This document shows positions 6,228 through 12,329 of a stretch of 12,329 bases of DNA, piece by piece; the stretch's first letter is position 1, and the number at the start of each line of letters is the position of its first letter. Both the position numbers and the translations under genes were made by a program. Under the pieces are notes generated by a model. It did not search any database and was not told the DNA's origin. It was given only the letters and a program-made list of their open reading frames with translations. This DNA comes from CAINEC01 sp046303115 (lineage in GTDB: Bacteria; Bacteroidota; Bacteroidia; AKYH767-A; OLB10): contig JBKCGZ010000005.1 in NCBI GenBank assembly GCA_046303115.1, forward strand, positions 1-12,329. Reading direction: 5' to 3'.

Positions 6228-7018
6228 TATTCTCTTTGTAAATAAAGTTCTAAGTCATGAATGGATAAATTGTTTTCTAATACTCCATTTTTTGCAACGC
6301 TGATATTTCCTGTTTCTTCGGAAACAATAATTGATATCGCATCACTTTGCTCTGTAATCCCTAATGCTGCTCTGTGACGCATTCCGAGATGAGCAGGTAA
6401 GTCATTGTTGTCCGTAACCGGCAAAACGCACCTGGCTGCTTTTATTTTATTGTTACGAATGATTACCGCGCCATCGTGTAAAGGACTATTCTTAAAAAAT
6501 ATGCTTTCTAATAAACGCTTTGATAAATCTGCATCCATTGCATCACCAGAGTTTTCAAAAAACTTTAAATCGGTTGTTCTAGATAATACAATGATAGCTC
6601 CTGTTTTTGCATTCGACATGCTTTCGCATGCTTTGATAACAGGAATTAAATCGGCAGTGATGGTTTGTACTTCTTTCCAGTTCCAAGGTAAAATTTTACG
6701 AGTAAAACTATCTTTTCCTGTAATAGAACTTGATCCCAATAAAACCAAAAACCTTCTGACCTCTTGCTGAAATACAATAATCAATGCTAAGACTCCAACA
6801 CTCATAAACTGTCCGAGTATGGCACCTAGTAATTGCATTTCAAAAATTTTAACAAACAAAAACCAAAGCATGTACATCGATACAATGCCAATGAAAATAT
6901 TAATCGCTGTACCTCCTTTTAATAATTGATATGCCTTGTAAAGTAAAAACGATACAATAAGTATGTCGAGTAAATCGAGTAGGCGTACTGATAAAAATCC
7001 AATATGAAATAATTCCAT
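6224..7018 (-). CDS. cdaA: Membrane diadenylate cyclase CdaA (c-di-AMP synthesis)
   Basis: A 264-residue protein that condenses two ATP into cyclic di-AMP. Three N-terminal membrane segments (about 10-30, 36-57, 63-83) are followed by a DAC (DisA_N) domain. The catalytic DGA motif is at 172-174 (SPLHDGAVII) and the RHR motif at 204-206 (GMRHRAALG), both intact, so an active enzyme is expected. The length is usual for bacterial CdaA. It is the last gene of the minus-strand operon, with 34 bases between it and recQ, and its stop overlaps the convergent TMTC-like gene. CdaA is often beside folP in Bacteroidota or cdaR/glmM in Firmicutes; neither is here. No c-di-AMP phosphodiesterase is visible in the window. 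Confidence 0.95.
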   Translation of the reverse strand: MELFHIGFLSVRLLDLLDILIVSFLLYKAYQLLKGGTAINIFIGIVSMYMLWFLFVKIFEMQLLGAILGQFMSVGVLALIIVFQQEVRRFLVLLGSSSITGKDSFTRKILPWNWKEVQTITADLIPVIKACESMSNAKTGAIIVLSRTTDLKFFENSGDAMDADLSKRLLESIFFKNSPLHDGAVIIRNNKIKAARCVLPVTDNNDLPAHLGMRHRAALGITEQSDAISIIVSEETGNISVAKNGVLENNLSIHDLELYLQREY

Positions 7019-7052
7019 AGTTACGAATTTATTAAAATAAATTGACTTACTA

Positions 7053-8969
7053 CTAAGCTTTCTTGTTTAGTGATAGCTTTTCATCAGCATCAATCATCAA
7101 TTGTTCTTTTTCAAGCATGTTTTGAATTATATCAGCTAGCTTTTGTTTGTAATTATCTGGCGACTGATTATAAATTTCAATTTGTAATAAACGAGTATTT
7201 TCTAATAAATCGACAATGAACTTTCTGATTTTATTTTCTTCTTCTTCGTTGGCAAATTCTTTCTTTTTGTTTCTGCAGTAATCGCAAGTGCCACACGATG
7301 ATAAATTTTCTTCTCCAAAATAAGAAGAGATCATCATGCTTCTACAGTTATTAGTGCTTGTTACATAATTGATAAATGCATCAGCTCTAACTTTAAATCG
7401 ATTTTTTCTATCGCTGATACTCTTCGGATTGATGTACATTGCTTCAGTCGATTCTCTCGCATGTAAAAACGTAATTCGCGGAGTGTCGCTCGATGGGGTG
7501 TAATCAAGAACTTTTAATTTGTTCAATTCATTCAACAAATTGATCACATTGTTTTTATCCGTTTTAAGATGTCTAGAAATTTGAAATTCATTAATCTTTA
7601 CAAAGTAATCAAATAGTCCTCCGTAACTTCTTAGAATAATCTTAAGCAGATTGTCGAATCGCTGATATTTCACCTGAAAATTGTACAACTCCATTTTATC
7701 AAAGTTGATTTTGATTTTGGAGGGTACATAAACAGCTTCACTCATCACTATGAATCCTGCATGCTCAAGTTCTTTCAAACAATTAATAGCAAGTGTGTTG
7801 CTTAATTGATAGGTGATGCAAAATTGATAAATGTCGAAAGGGTAGGTTTGATTTTGTCCTGATTCGATAGGAATGTTTAGATGATTGCACAAAGCATTGT
7901 AAATTCTTTTTATATCACTCATCGAAGGGAAATTCTTTTCTTTTTTTTCTTCCAGTTGTGCTATATCATTATCAGAATAAATCAATACTCCAAATGCTGG
8001 CTTTTCATCTCTTCCACCACGACCTGCTTCTTGATAATAACTCTCTAAATCATCTGGTAAATCGAAGTGAATAACAGACCGTACATTCTCTTTATTAATT
8101 CCCATTCCAAAAGCATTGGTAGCTACAATTACTCTTGTAACGTTATTCATCCACTTGCTTTGTTTTTCAAGCCGTGTTTGATTGTCTAAACCCGCGTGAT
8201 AATAGTCTGCAGTTATTTGATTACTGTTAAGCCAAGCAGCAATATCTTGTGTTTTATTTCTATTTCTGACGTAAATAATGGATGTTCCTGGAACTGATTT
8301 TAATACTTGTAAAACTTTGTCATATTTATTTTCATCCTTACGAATGATGTAATTTAAATTGGGCCGACTAAAGCTTTTTAGAAATCGCTGATATCCTTTT
8401 TTGAAATTTAATTTTTCGCAAATATCATTTCGCACTTCGGGTGTTGCCGATGCAGTTAGTGCAATGACTGGTGCATTAGGAAATAACTCACGCACTTTTG
8501 AAATATTCAAGTAGGGTGGACGAAAGTCATAACCCCATTGCGATATACAATGCGCTTCATCAATTGCAATCATGCTCACTGGCATGTTAGATAATTGCAT
8601 AATAAACGTTTCACTACTCAATCTCTCAGGTGAAACATATAAAAAACGATAATCACCATGTATGCAATTACCGATGATGATATCTGACTCCCTTCTCGAT
8701 GTTCCTGATACAAGCGCAGCAGTTCGAATTCCTTTCTCTAATAATTGCTCTTCTTGATCTTTCATCAAAGCAATCAATGGAGAAACTACTAAACATAATC
8801 CTCCAAGAGCAAGTGCTGGGATTTGAAAACAAACAGACTTTCCACCACCTGTAGGTAAAATTGCGAGGGTGTCTTTTTTTGCAAGTACGGATTGAATAAT
8901 ATCTTCTTGCAGCGGACGAAATGCATCATATCCAAAATGCTGTTTAAGCAATTGATGTATCTCGCTCAT
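7053..8969 (-). CDS. recQ: RecQ ATP-dependent 3'-5' DNA helicase (short form, no HRDC)
   Basis: A 638-residue helicase. In order: motif 0 FRPLQ (17-21), Walker A PTGGGKS (39-45), motif Ia SPLIALMKDQ (63-72), DEAH box (137-140) followed by CISQWGYDFR, motif III LTASAT (171-176), a second RecA domain with ATNAFGMG (283-290) and motif VI QEAGRGGRD (313-321), then the RecQ zinc module with C542, C559, C562 and C565 in the normal C-x16-C-x2-C-x2-C spacing. The winged-helix region appears to precede the zinc module (about 350-510), unlike the classical order, so its boundaries are uncertain. The last 70 residues are charged and helical and do not look like HRDC, as in other short Bacteroidota RecQ proteins. 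By family it unwinds forks and recombination intermediates. It is the third gene of the usp-usp-recQ-cdaA operon, 8 bases after the second usp. Confidence 0.96.
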   Translation of the reverse strand: MSEIHQLLKQHFGYDAFRPLQEDIIQSVLAKKDTLAILPTGGGKSVCFQIPALALGGLCLVVSPLIALMKDQEEQLLEKGIRTAALVSGTSRRESDIIIGNCIHGDYRFLYVSPERLSSETFIMQLSNMPVSMIAIDEAHCISQWGYDFRPPYLNISKVRELFPNAPVIALTASATPEVRNDICEKLNFKKGYQRFLKSFSRPNLNYIIRKDENKYDKVLQVLKSVPGTSIIYVRNRNKTQDIAAWLNSNQITADYYHAGLDNQTRLEKQSKWMNNVTRVIVATNAFGMGINKENVRSVIHFDLPDDLESYYQEAGRGGRDEKPAFGVLIYSDNDIAQLEEKKEKNFPSMSDIKRIYNALCNHLNIPIESGQNQTYPFDIYQFCITYQLSNTLAINCLKELEHAGFIVMSEAVYVPSKIKINFDKMELYNFQVKYQRFDNLLKIILRSYGGLFDYFVKINEFQISRHLKTDKNNVINLLNELNKLKVLDYTPSSDTPRITFLHARESTEAMYINPKSISDRKNRFKVRADAFINYVTSTNNCRSMMISSYFGEENLSSCGTCDYCRNKKKEFANEEEENKIRKFIVDLLENTRLLQIEIYNQSPDNYKQKLADIIQNMLEKEQLMIDADEKLSLNKKA

Positions 8970-8977
8970 AAAAAGAA

Positions 8978-9853
8978 TTAAAACGTTACTGTAATTCTAT
9001 CGGGGTCGATTTCTGCAGGACGGATAGTCATAACCGGTATGCGAGAACCATTAATTACTTTATTGGCATATGTTCCCATTAGCAAACCTGTAATGCCAGG
9101 TTCTTGTTCTGTCATAATAACCAACAAATCTCCATTATGTTCCTCACATGCTTTGATTGTGTTTTTAAATAAATCTCCTTGGTAAACTGCAGAAACACTA
9201 TCGCATCCATGATCTGCTAAGTAATCTTGTACCTGATTTATTTTCAAATAAAATTTGCGCGTGTAATCATCATTATTGCTTTCTAATAATCCAACAACAA
9301 CAACTTTTGCATTATACTTTCTTGCAATCTCCATCGCAAAAGGAACTTTTTGTCTCGATTCAGGCGTATCATCAAGTGGTAAAATTATTGTATCATAACT
9401 TGATTTCTCTGCATGATTTTGAACTGCAATAACAGGACAAGTTGCTTCCTGAACGACTTTAGTGGTATTACTACCTATACTGTAACCATTTCCGCTGCTG
9501 CCGTGCGTGCCCATAAAAATCAAATCTGCCACTATATTTGTTGCAACAGTTGATATCATTTTATAGGTCTTTCCAACTTCTGTCATTACAGTTAACTTAA
9601 TGCCACTTTCATTGGAAATACGTTGCGCAATTTCATCTAGTTTTTCTTTTGAAGTTTCTTCTGCCTTTTTTTCGACAGAAGAAAATAAATGCGTCAATGA
9701 ATTCTGAAATGTAGAAGCTTCCAAAATATGCAGTAAAAATATTTCTGCATTAAATGATTTTGCAAAAATAACGGCGTGTTCAAGTCCTAGTGCTGCCGAC
9801 TCAGAATAGTCGTAAGGCACAAGTAATTTTGATACATGAAAGCTTCTGTTCAT
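8978..9853 (-). CDS. Universal stress protein, two UspA domains (second of pair)
   Basis: A 291-residue cytosolic protein made of two Usp folds (about 6-146 and 153-279). The first begins KLLVPYDYSES and contains the ATP-loop-like segment GTHGSSGNGYSIGS (115-128). Its spacing between the second Gly and the final G-S is 8 residues, one short of the usual G-x2-G-x9-G-S/T. The second domain begins TIILPLDDTPES; its loop region (MTEQEPGITGLLMGTYANKVI) has lost the first glycines. Nucleotide binding is therefore uncertain in both halves. Family members respond to starvation, oxygen or redox stress; no specific role can be read. It is 12 bases downstream of the other usp gene and 8 bases upstream of recQ. 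Confidence 0.93.
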   Translation of the reverse strand: MNRSFHVSKLLVPYDYSESAALGLEHAVIFAKSFNAEIFLLHILEASTFQNSLTHLFSSVEKKAEETSKEKLDEIAQRISNESGIKLTVMTEVGKTYKMISTVATNIVADLIFMGTHGSSGNGYSIGSNTTKVVQEATCPVIAVQNHAEKSSYDTIILPLDDTPESRQKVPFAMEIARKYNAKVVVVGLLESNNDDYTRKFYLKINQVQDYLADHGCDSVSAVYQGDLFKNTIKACEEHNGDLLVIMTEQEPGITGLLMGTYANKVINGSRIPVMTIRPAEIDPDRITVTF

Positions 9854-9865
9854 AGTTATATGTTT

Positions 9866-10747
9866 TTATTGTATAACAAATGTAGTGGTGTCCTTTCTTT
9901 TCATCGGACGAATACTACATACTGGAATTTCAGAATTATTGATAATTTTTGCTGAGGCTGTTCCAATAAAATATTCAGTAAATTCTAATTCCTGTTGGGT
10001 CATGATGATAATTAAATCTGCATTTTCTTTCTTTGCATAATCTAATACACCTTCAGCAACGTCGGAGTTTTCTACAAACTCACCTGAGCATTCAACACCA
10101 TTTTCACGAAGGAATTCTAATACTTGATCCATCTGACGTTCTAACTTCTTATTCAAGAAATCATCGCTTGAAGATTCAACCGTCATTACTTTCACAAATG
10201 AATTAAAGAACTTAGCAATCTCAATACACTTACCAACCTTCTCTTTTGTTTCCTTCGATAAATCAAGAGGTAATACGATTGTTTTACATCCTGCATTGTG
10301 CTCTTTACCTTTAATCGTAATTACAGGACAAGGAGCTGCTCCGATAACCTTTACTGCATTCGATCCAATGAAACGCTTTGCAATTGATGAAGCACCGTTT
10401 GTACCCATCACGATAAATGCTGCATTGATCTCCGTTGCTACTTCATTTACGCAATCGTAAATTTTTCCTTTCTCAATTCTTGTTTTAACTTCTAGACCTG
10501 TTTTTGCCATCGTATCGTTGGCAATTTTATTCAACTTCGATTGAAGACCTTCACGGTAAACTTCTTCTTTAAAATCGTTGTGAGAAAAAACGTTCAACAT
10601 GGATGAAAAAACGTCATCGTCAATTACATGTAAAAGGGTAATATCCGATTTCGTCAAACGGGCAAGGTTAAATGTTTGATTCAAAGCAATCATCGATTGT
10701 TCACTGAAATCTACCGGAATAATAATGTGATTTTGATAGGCGCACAT
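9866..10747 (-). CDS. Universal stress protein, two UspA domains (first of pair)
   Basis: A 293-residue double Usp protein. Domain 1 (about 5-147) starts HIIIPVDFSEQS and carries a canonical ATP-binding loop GTNG-ASSIAKRFI-GS (115-129; G-x2-G-x9-G-S), so it probably binds ATP. Domain 2 (about 155-282) starts TIVLPLDLSKET, and its loop (MTQQELEFTEYFIGTASAKII) keeps only the final G-T, so it is probably non-binding. It resembles its downstream neighbour in length and domain order, so the pair looks like an old tandem duplication. It is the first gene of the four-gene minus-strand operon, with its candidate promoter at 10778-10785. Confidence 0.94.
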   Translation of the reverse strand: MCAYQNHIIIPVDFSEQSMIALNQTFNLARLTKSDITLLHVIDDDVFSSMLNVFSHNDFKEEVYREGLQSKLNKIANDTMAKTGLEVKTRIEKGKIYDCVNEVATEINAAFIVMGTNGASSIAKRFIGSNAVKVIGAAPCPVITIKGKEHNAGCKTIVLPLDLSKETKEKVGKCIEIAKFFNSFVKVMTVESSSDDFLNKKLERQMDQVLEFLRENGVECSGEFVENSDVAEGVLDYAKKENADLIIIMTQQELEFTEYFIGTASAKIINNSEIPVCSIRPMKRKDTTTFVIQ

Positions 10748-10761
10748 AGCTGTATGTTATT

Positions 10762-10769
10762 TATATTTG
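10762..10769 (+). promoter_or_regulatory. Candidate -7 box for the nucleoside phosphorylase gene
   Basis: TATATTTG is a perfect TAnnTTTG match, 28 bases before the ATG at 10798, which would give a leader of about 22 bases. The nearest upstream TTG (10733-10735) is 26 bases away, longer than usual, so the -33 element is not supported. Confidence 0.5.
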
Positions 10770-10777
10770 TTCGACTA

Positions 10778-10785
10778 CAAAATTA
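10778..10785 (-). promoter_or_regulatory. Candidate -7 box for the usp-usp-recQ-cdaA operon
   Basis: On the minus strand TAATTTTG is a perfect TAnnTTTG match, with a predicted start near 10771 and a leader of about 24 bases to the ATG at 10747. No TTG lies at the -33 distance. This box and the plus-strand box at 10762-10769 point toward each other, so the two start regions would overlap. Confidence 0.5.
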
Positions 10786-10797
10786 TACAATAAAAAT

Positions 10798-11673
10798 ATG
10801 TCTAAAATCGCAGAATCGGAATTAATTTTAAATAAAGATGGAAGTGTTTATCATTTGAACCTTTTACCCGAGGATATCAGTGATATTGTGATTAATGTTG
10901 GTGATCCGGATCGCGTTTCGATGGTGAGTGATTATTTCGATACTGTCGAGGTCAAAAAGCAAAAAAGAGAGTTTGTTACCCATACTGGAACTTATAAAGG
11001 TCGCCGTATTTCTGTCCTTTCTACGGGTATTGGTACCGATAATATTGATATTGTATACAATGAACTTGATGCACTTGTAAATATCGACCTTCATACGCGA
11101 GAGATTAAGTCGCAATTGACACCATTAAAGCTAGTTAGGATTGGTACATCAGGCTCGCTACAGGCGGATATTCCTGTGGATTCGTTCGTTTGTTCTTCTT
11201 TTGGATTAGGCCTTGATGGACTTTTAAACTTTTATGAACTCCAGAATGAAGGGCTAGAAAAAGAAATAATAGAAGCTTTTAGGACACATTTGCCGAATAA
11301 AGGCATTTTCCCTGAATCCTATTTAGCTAAATCATCAGACATGATGTTCGACTTATTATCACCAGGAATGCATACCGGTATCACAGCTTCTTGCTCGGGA
11401 TTTTATGCTCCTCAGGTGCGCCAGTTACGTCTGAAGCCTAGCCGTCATGATTTAATTGAAAAGCTGACATCCTTCGATTATCAAGGACATAAAGTGACCA
11501 ATTTCGAGATGGAAACAGGAGCAATGTTTGGGTTGGCCAAGTTATTAGGACATCATTGCAGTGCTGTAAACGTAATTGTAGCTAATCGTATCACGCAGGA
11601 ATTCAGTAAAAAATATGAAGAGACGATGCATTCCCTGATTCAACTTACACTCGATCGCCTGTCAACTTTATGA
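10798..11673 (+). CDS. Nucleoside phosphorylase, uridine phosphorylase type
   Basis: A 291-residue member of the PNP/UDP (NP-I) family. The phosphate-binding GDPDR is at 35-39, followed by STGIGTDN (75-82) and the ribose/phosphate strand RIGTSGSLQ (114-122). Near the C-terminus NFEMETGAMFGLA (235-247) supplies the Met-Glu pair (M238, E239) that contacts ribose. These features fit uridine phosphorylase-like enzymes, which cleave a nucleoside with phosphate to base plus ribose-1-phosphate for pyrimidine salvage; purine specificity cannot be excluded. The length is greater than the E. coli enzyme (about 253 aa) but usual for Bacteroidota homologues. It is a single gene, divergent from the usp operon across 50 bp. 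Confidence 0.9.
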   Translation: MSKIAESELILNKDGSVYHLNLLPEDISDIVINVGDPDRVSMVSDYFDTVEVKKQKREFVTHTGTYKGRRISVLSTGIGTDNIDIVYNELDALVNIDLHTREIKSQLTPLKLVRIGTSGSLQADIPVDSFVCSSFGLGLDGLLNFYELQNEGLEKEIIEAFRTHLPNKGIFPESYLAKSSDMMFDLLSPGMHTGITASCSGFYAPQVRQLRLKPSRHDLIEKLTSFDYQGHKVTNFEMETGAMFGLAKLLGHHCSAVNVIVANRITQEFSKKYEETMHSLIQLTLDRLSTL

Positions 11674-11730
11674 TTATGTCTAAAATTTAAAAAAGCACAT
11701 GGCTTCGAATAATTTTTAATTCGATCATCT

Positions 11731-11761
11731 TCAAATTTTCAAATCCTCAAATTTTCAAATC
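11731..11761. repeat. 15 bp direct repeat in AT-rich intergenic DNA
   Basis: TCAAATTTTCAAATC occurs exactly twice, at 11731-11745 and 11747-11761, one base apart. Just upstream is a 6 bp inverted repeat (TCGAAT 11705-11710, ATTCGA 11719-11724). No T tract follows it, so it is not a good terminator. The 201 bases between the phosphorylase and the last gene hold nothing else clear apart from the promoter-like site at 11814. Confidence 0.7.
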
Positions 11762-11813
11762 GAAAAATCATCAATTTTTTCACTTTTCTTACATCTGTAA
11801 TAATTTAAAGGCA

Positions 11814-11840
11814 TTGACATTTTCTAACCATTCATATAAT
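11814..11840 (+). promoter_or_regulatory. Promoter-like TTGACA/TATAAT pair before the last gene
   Basis: TTGACA (11814-11819) and TATAAT (11835-11840) match the E. coli sigma-70 consensus exactly, but the spacer is 15 bases and the host is Bacteroidota, whose main sigma factor prefers TTG/TAnnTTTG. It lies 35 bases before the ATG at 11875. This may be a chance match in AT-rich DNA. Confidence 0.3.
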
Positions 11841-11874
11841 CGAAATTTGATATACCAACTTAATGTCAAATTGA

Positions 11875-12329
11875 ATGATTATGGAATCACGTTTAATCCA
11901 TCGAAAATTACTAATAGCACTCTGTGTTTTCACACTGTCATCGTTGAACTCATTTGGGATTACTTACTATTCCCGCCTCAATGGAGGCTTATGGACGAGT
12001 AATAATACCTGGTCGACAGTAAATTACACCAGTACCACTAATACTGGAACATATCCGAAGATTGGAGATTTTGTGATGATTGGAAATGGGTTTACTGTTT
12101 ACATCAATAATAATGTTAGTTGTTCAGGATTATCAATTGGGCAGGGGCTTTCAGGATCGCTCTTATTTTCACCTGCAGGAAATTTCACACTTAATGTGGC
12201 AGGAAATACCAGAATTTTTGCAGGAGCACAACTTTCTTACAATTCAATTCTGGCCCGTACTCATCAATTTATGACTACAGGTAGTATCGCGAATAGTGGT
12301 ACCATCGATTTTTTTGTAAGTCCAAGTGC
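11875..12329 (+). CDS. Secreted surface protein, N-terminal part (runs off the window)
   Basis: An open frame begins at ATG 11875 (MIMESR; a second ATG at 11881 is equally possible, and a TGA at 11872-11874 closes the frame upstream) and continues without a stop to the last base, about 151 residues. A signal peptide is clear: basic RLIHRK, then LLIALCVFTLSSLNSFG, with cleavage near residue 28. The mature part opens YYSRLNGGLWTSNNTWST, then YPKIGDFVMIGNGFTVYINNNVSCSGLSIGQGLSGSLLFS. This is the pattern of a G8-like, beta-helical module (W-x-x-x-x-T-W-S, then a P-x-x-G-D-x-V-x-I-G stretch) often found at the start of very large Bacteroidota surface proteins. Such proteins usually end in a T9SS sorting domain, which here would lie outside the window. 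The frame matches neither of two shorter overlapping open frames, which lack any signal or family match. Function is unknown. Confidence 0.82.
   Translation, partial: MIMESRLIHRKLLIALCVFTLSSLNSFGITYYSRLNGGLWTSNNTWSTVNYTSTTNTGTYPKIGDFVMIGNGFTVYINNNVSCSGLSIGQGLSGSLLFSPAGNFTLNVAGNTRIFAGAQLSYNSILARTHQFMTTGSIANSGTIDFFVSPS

Noticed and set aside
6405..6770. 121-codon plus-strand frame
   Set aside because: Antisense to the conserved DAC domain of cdaA, which explains the open frame.
11705..11724. Inverted repeat after the phosphorylase gene as its terminator
   Set aside because: A six base-pair stem, eight-base loop and no following T run.
11814..12002. Short plus-strand frame at the start of the last gene
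   Set aside because: It lies in a different frame from the signal-peptide protein starting at 11875 and shows no domain; the other frame has a signal peptide and family-like sequence.
12080..12274. Second short plus-strand frame over the last gene
   Set aside because: A shadow of the same secreted protein in the third frame, with no signal or motif.

Overview
This is an AT-rich window from a member of the phylum Bacteroidota. The evidence is a type IX secretion (T9SS) C-terminal sorting domain on the first gene, several TAnnTTTG-type -7 promoter boxes, a transmembrane diadenylate cyclase of the CdaA type, two-domain universal stress proteins and a short RecQ without an HRDC domain. The genus cannot be determined from the sequence alone; the codon use and gene types would suit a flavobacterial or related lineage.

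Layout. A small secreted T9SS protein (65-916, +) is followed by a roughly 600 bp region. This region holds a frameshifted GIY-YIG nuclease gene (935-1253, -), two tandem copies of a ~116 bp repeat (1280-1504) and an intrinsic terminator, and it ends in a tRNA-Lys(TTT) gene (1560-1632, -). The 3' end of that tRNA is partly duplicated at the far edge of the region (941-986), so the GIY-YIG relic and repeats lie between two tRNA 3'-end sequences, as in a small element inserted at a tRNA. Next come a YghO-like GNAT acetyltransferase (1800-2966, -) and, divergent from it, a tight three-gene operon (3020-6227, +): a short-chain dehydrogenase, a TPR lipoprotein and a multi-pass GT-C/TMTC-like protein with C-terminal TPRs.

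A four-gene minus-strand operon converges on that one. Its transcription order is a UspA pair (10747-9866, 9853-8978), recQ (8969-7053) and cdaA (7018-6224). The last genes of the two operons share stop codons inside one CTAG. A nucleoside (uridine-type) phosphorylase (10798-11673, +) diverges from the usp operon; the two predicted -7 boxes in the 50 bp gap point toward each other. The window ends inside a large secreted or surface protein (from about 11875, +) that runs off the edge; its correct frame is open to the last base.

How the genes fit together. The minus-strand operon joins stress response (two USPs), DNA repair or recombination (RecQ) and a nucleotide second messenger (c-di-AMP), which suggests a co-expressed stress module. 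The plus-strand operon looks like an envelope or glycosylation unit. The first and last genes are export substrates. The most unusual region is the tRNA-Lys/GIY-YIG segment.
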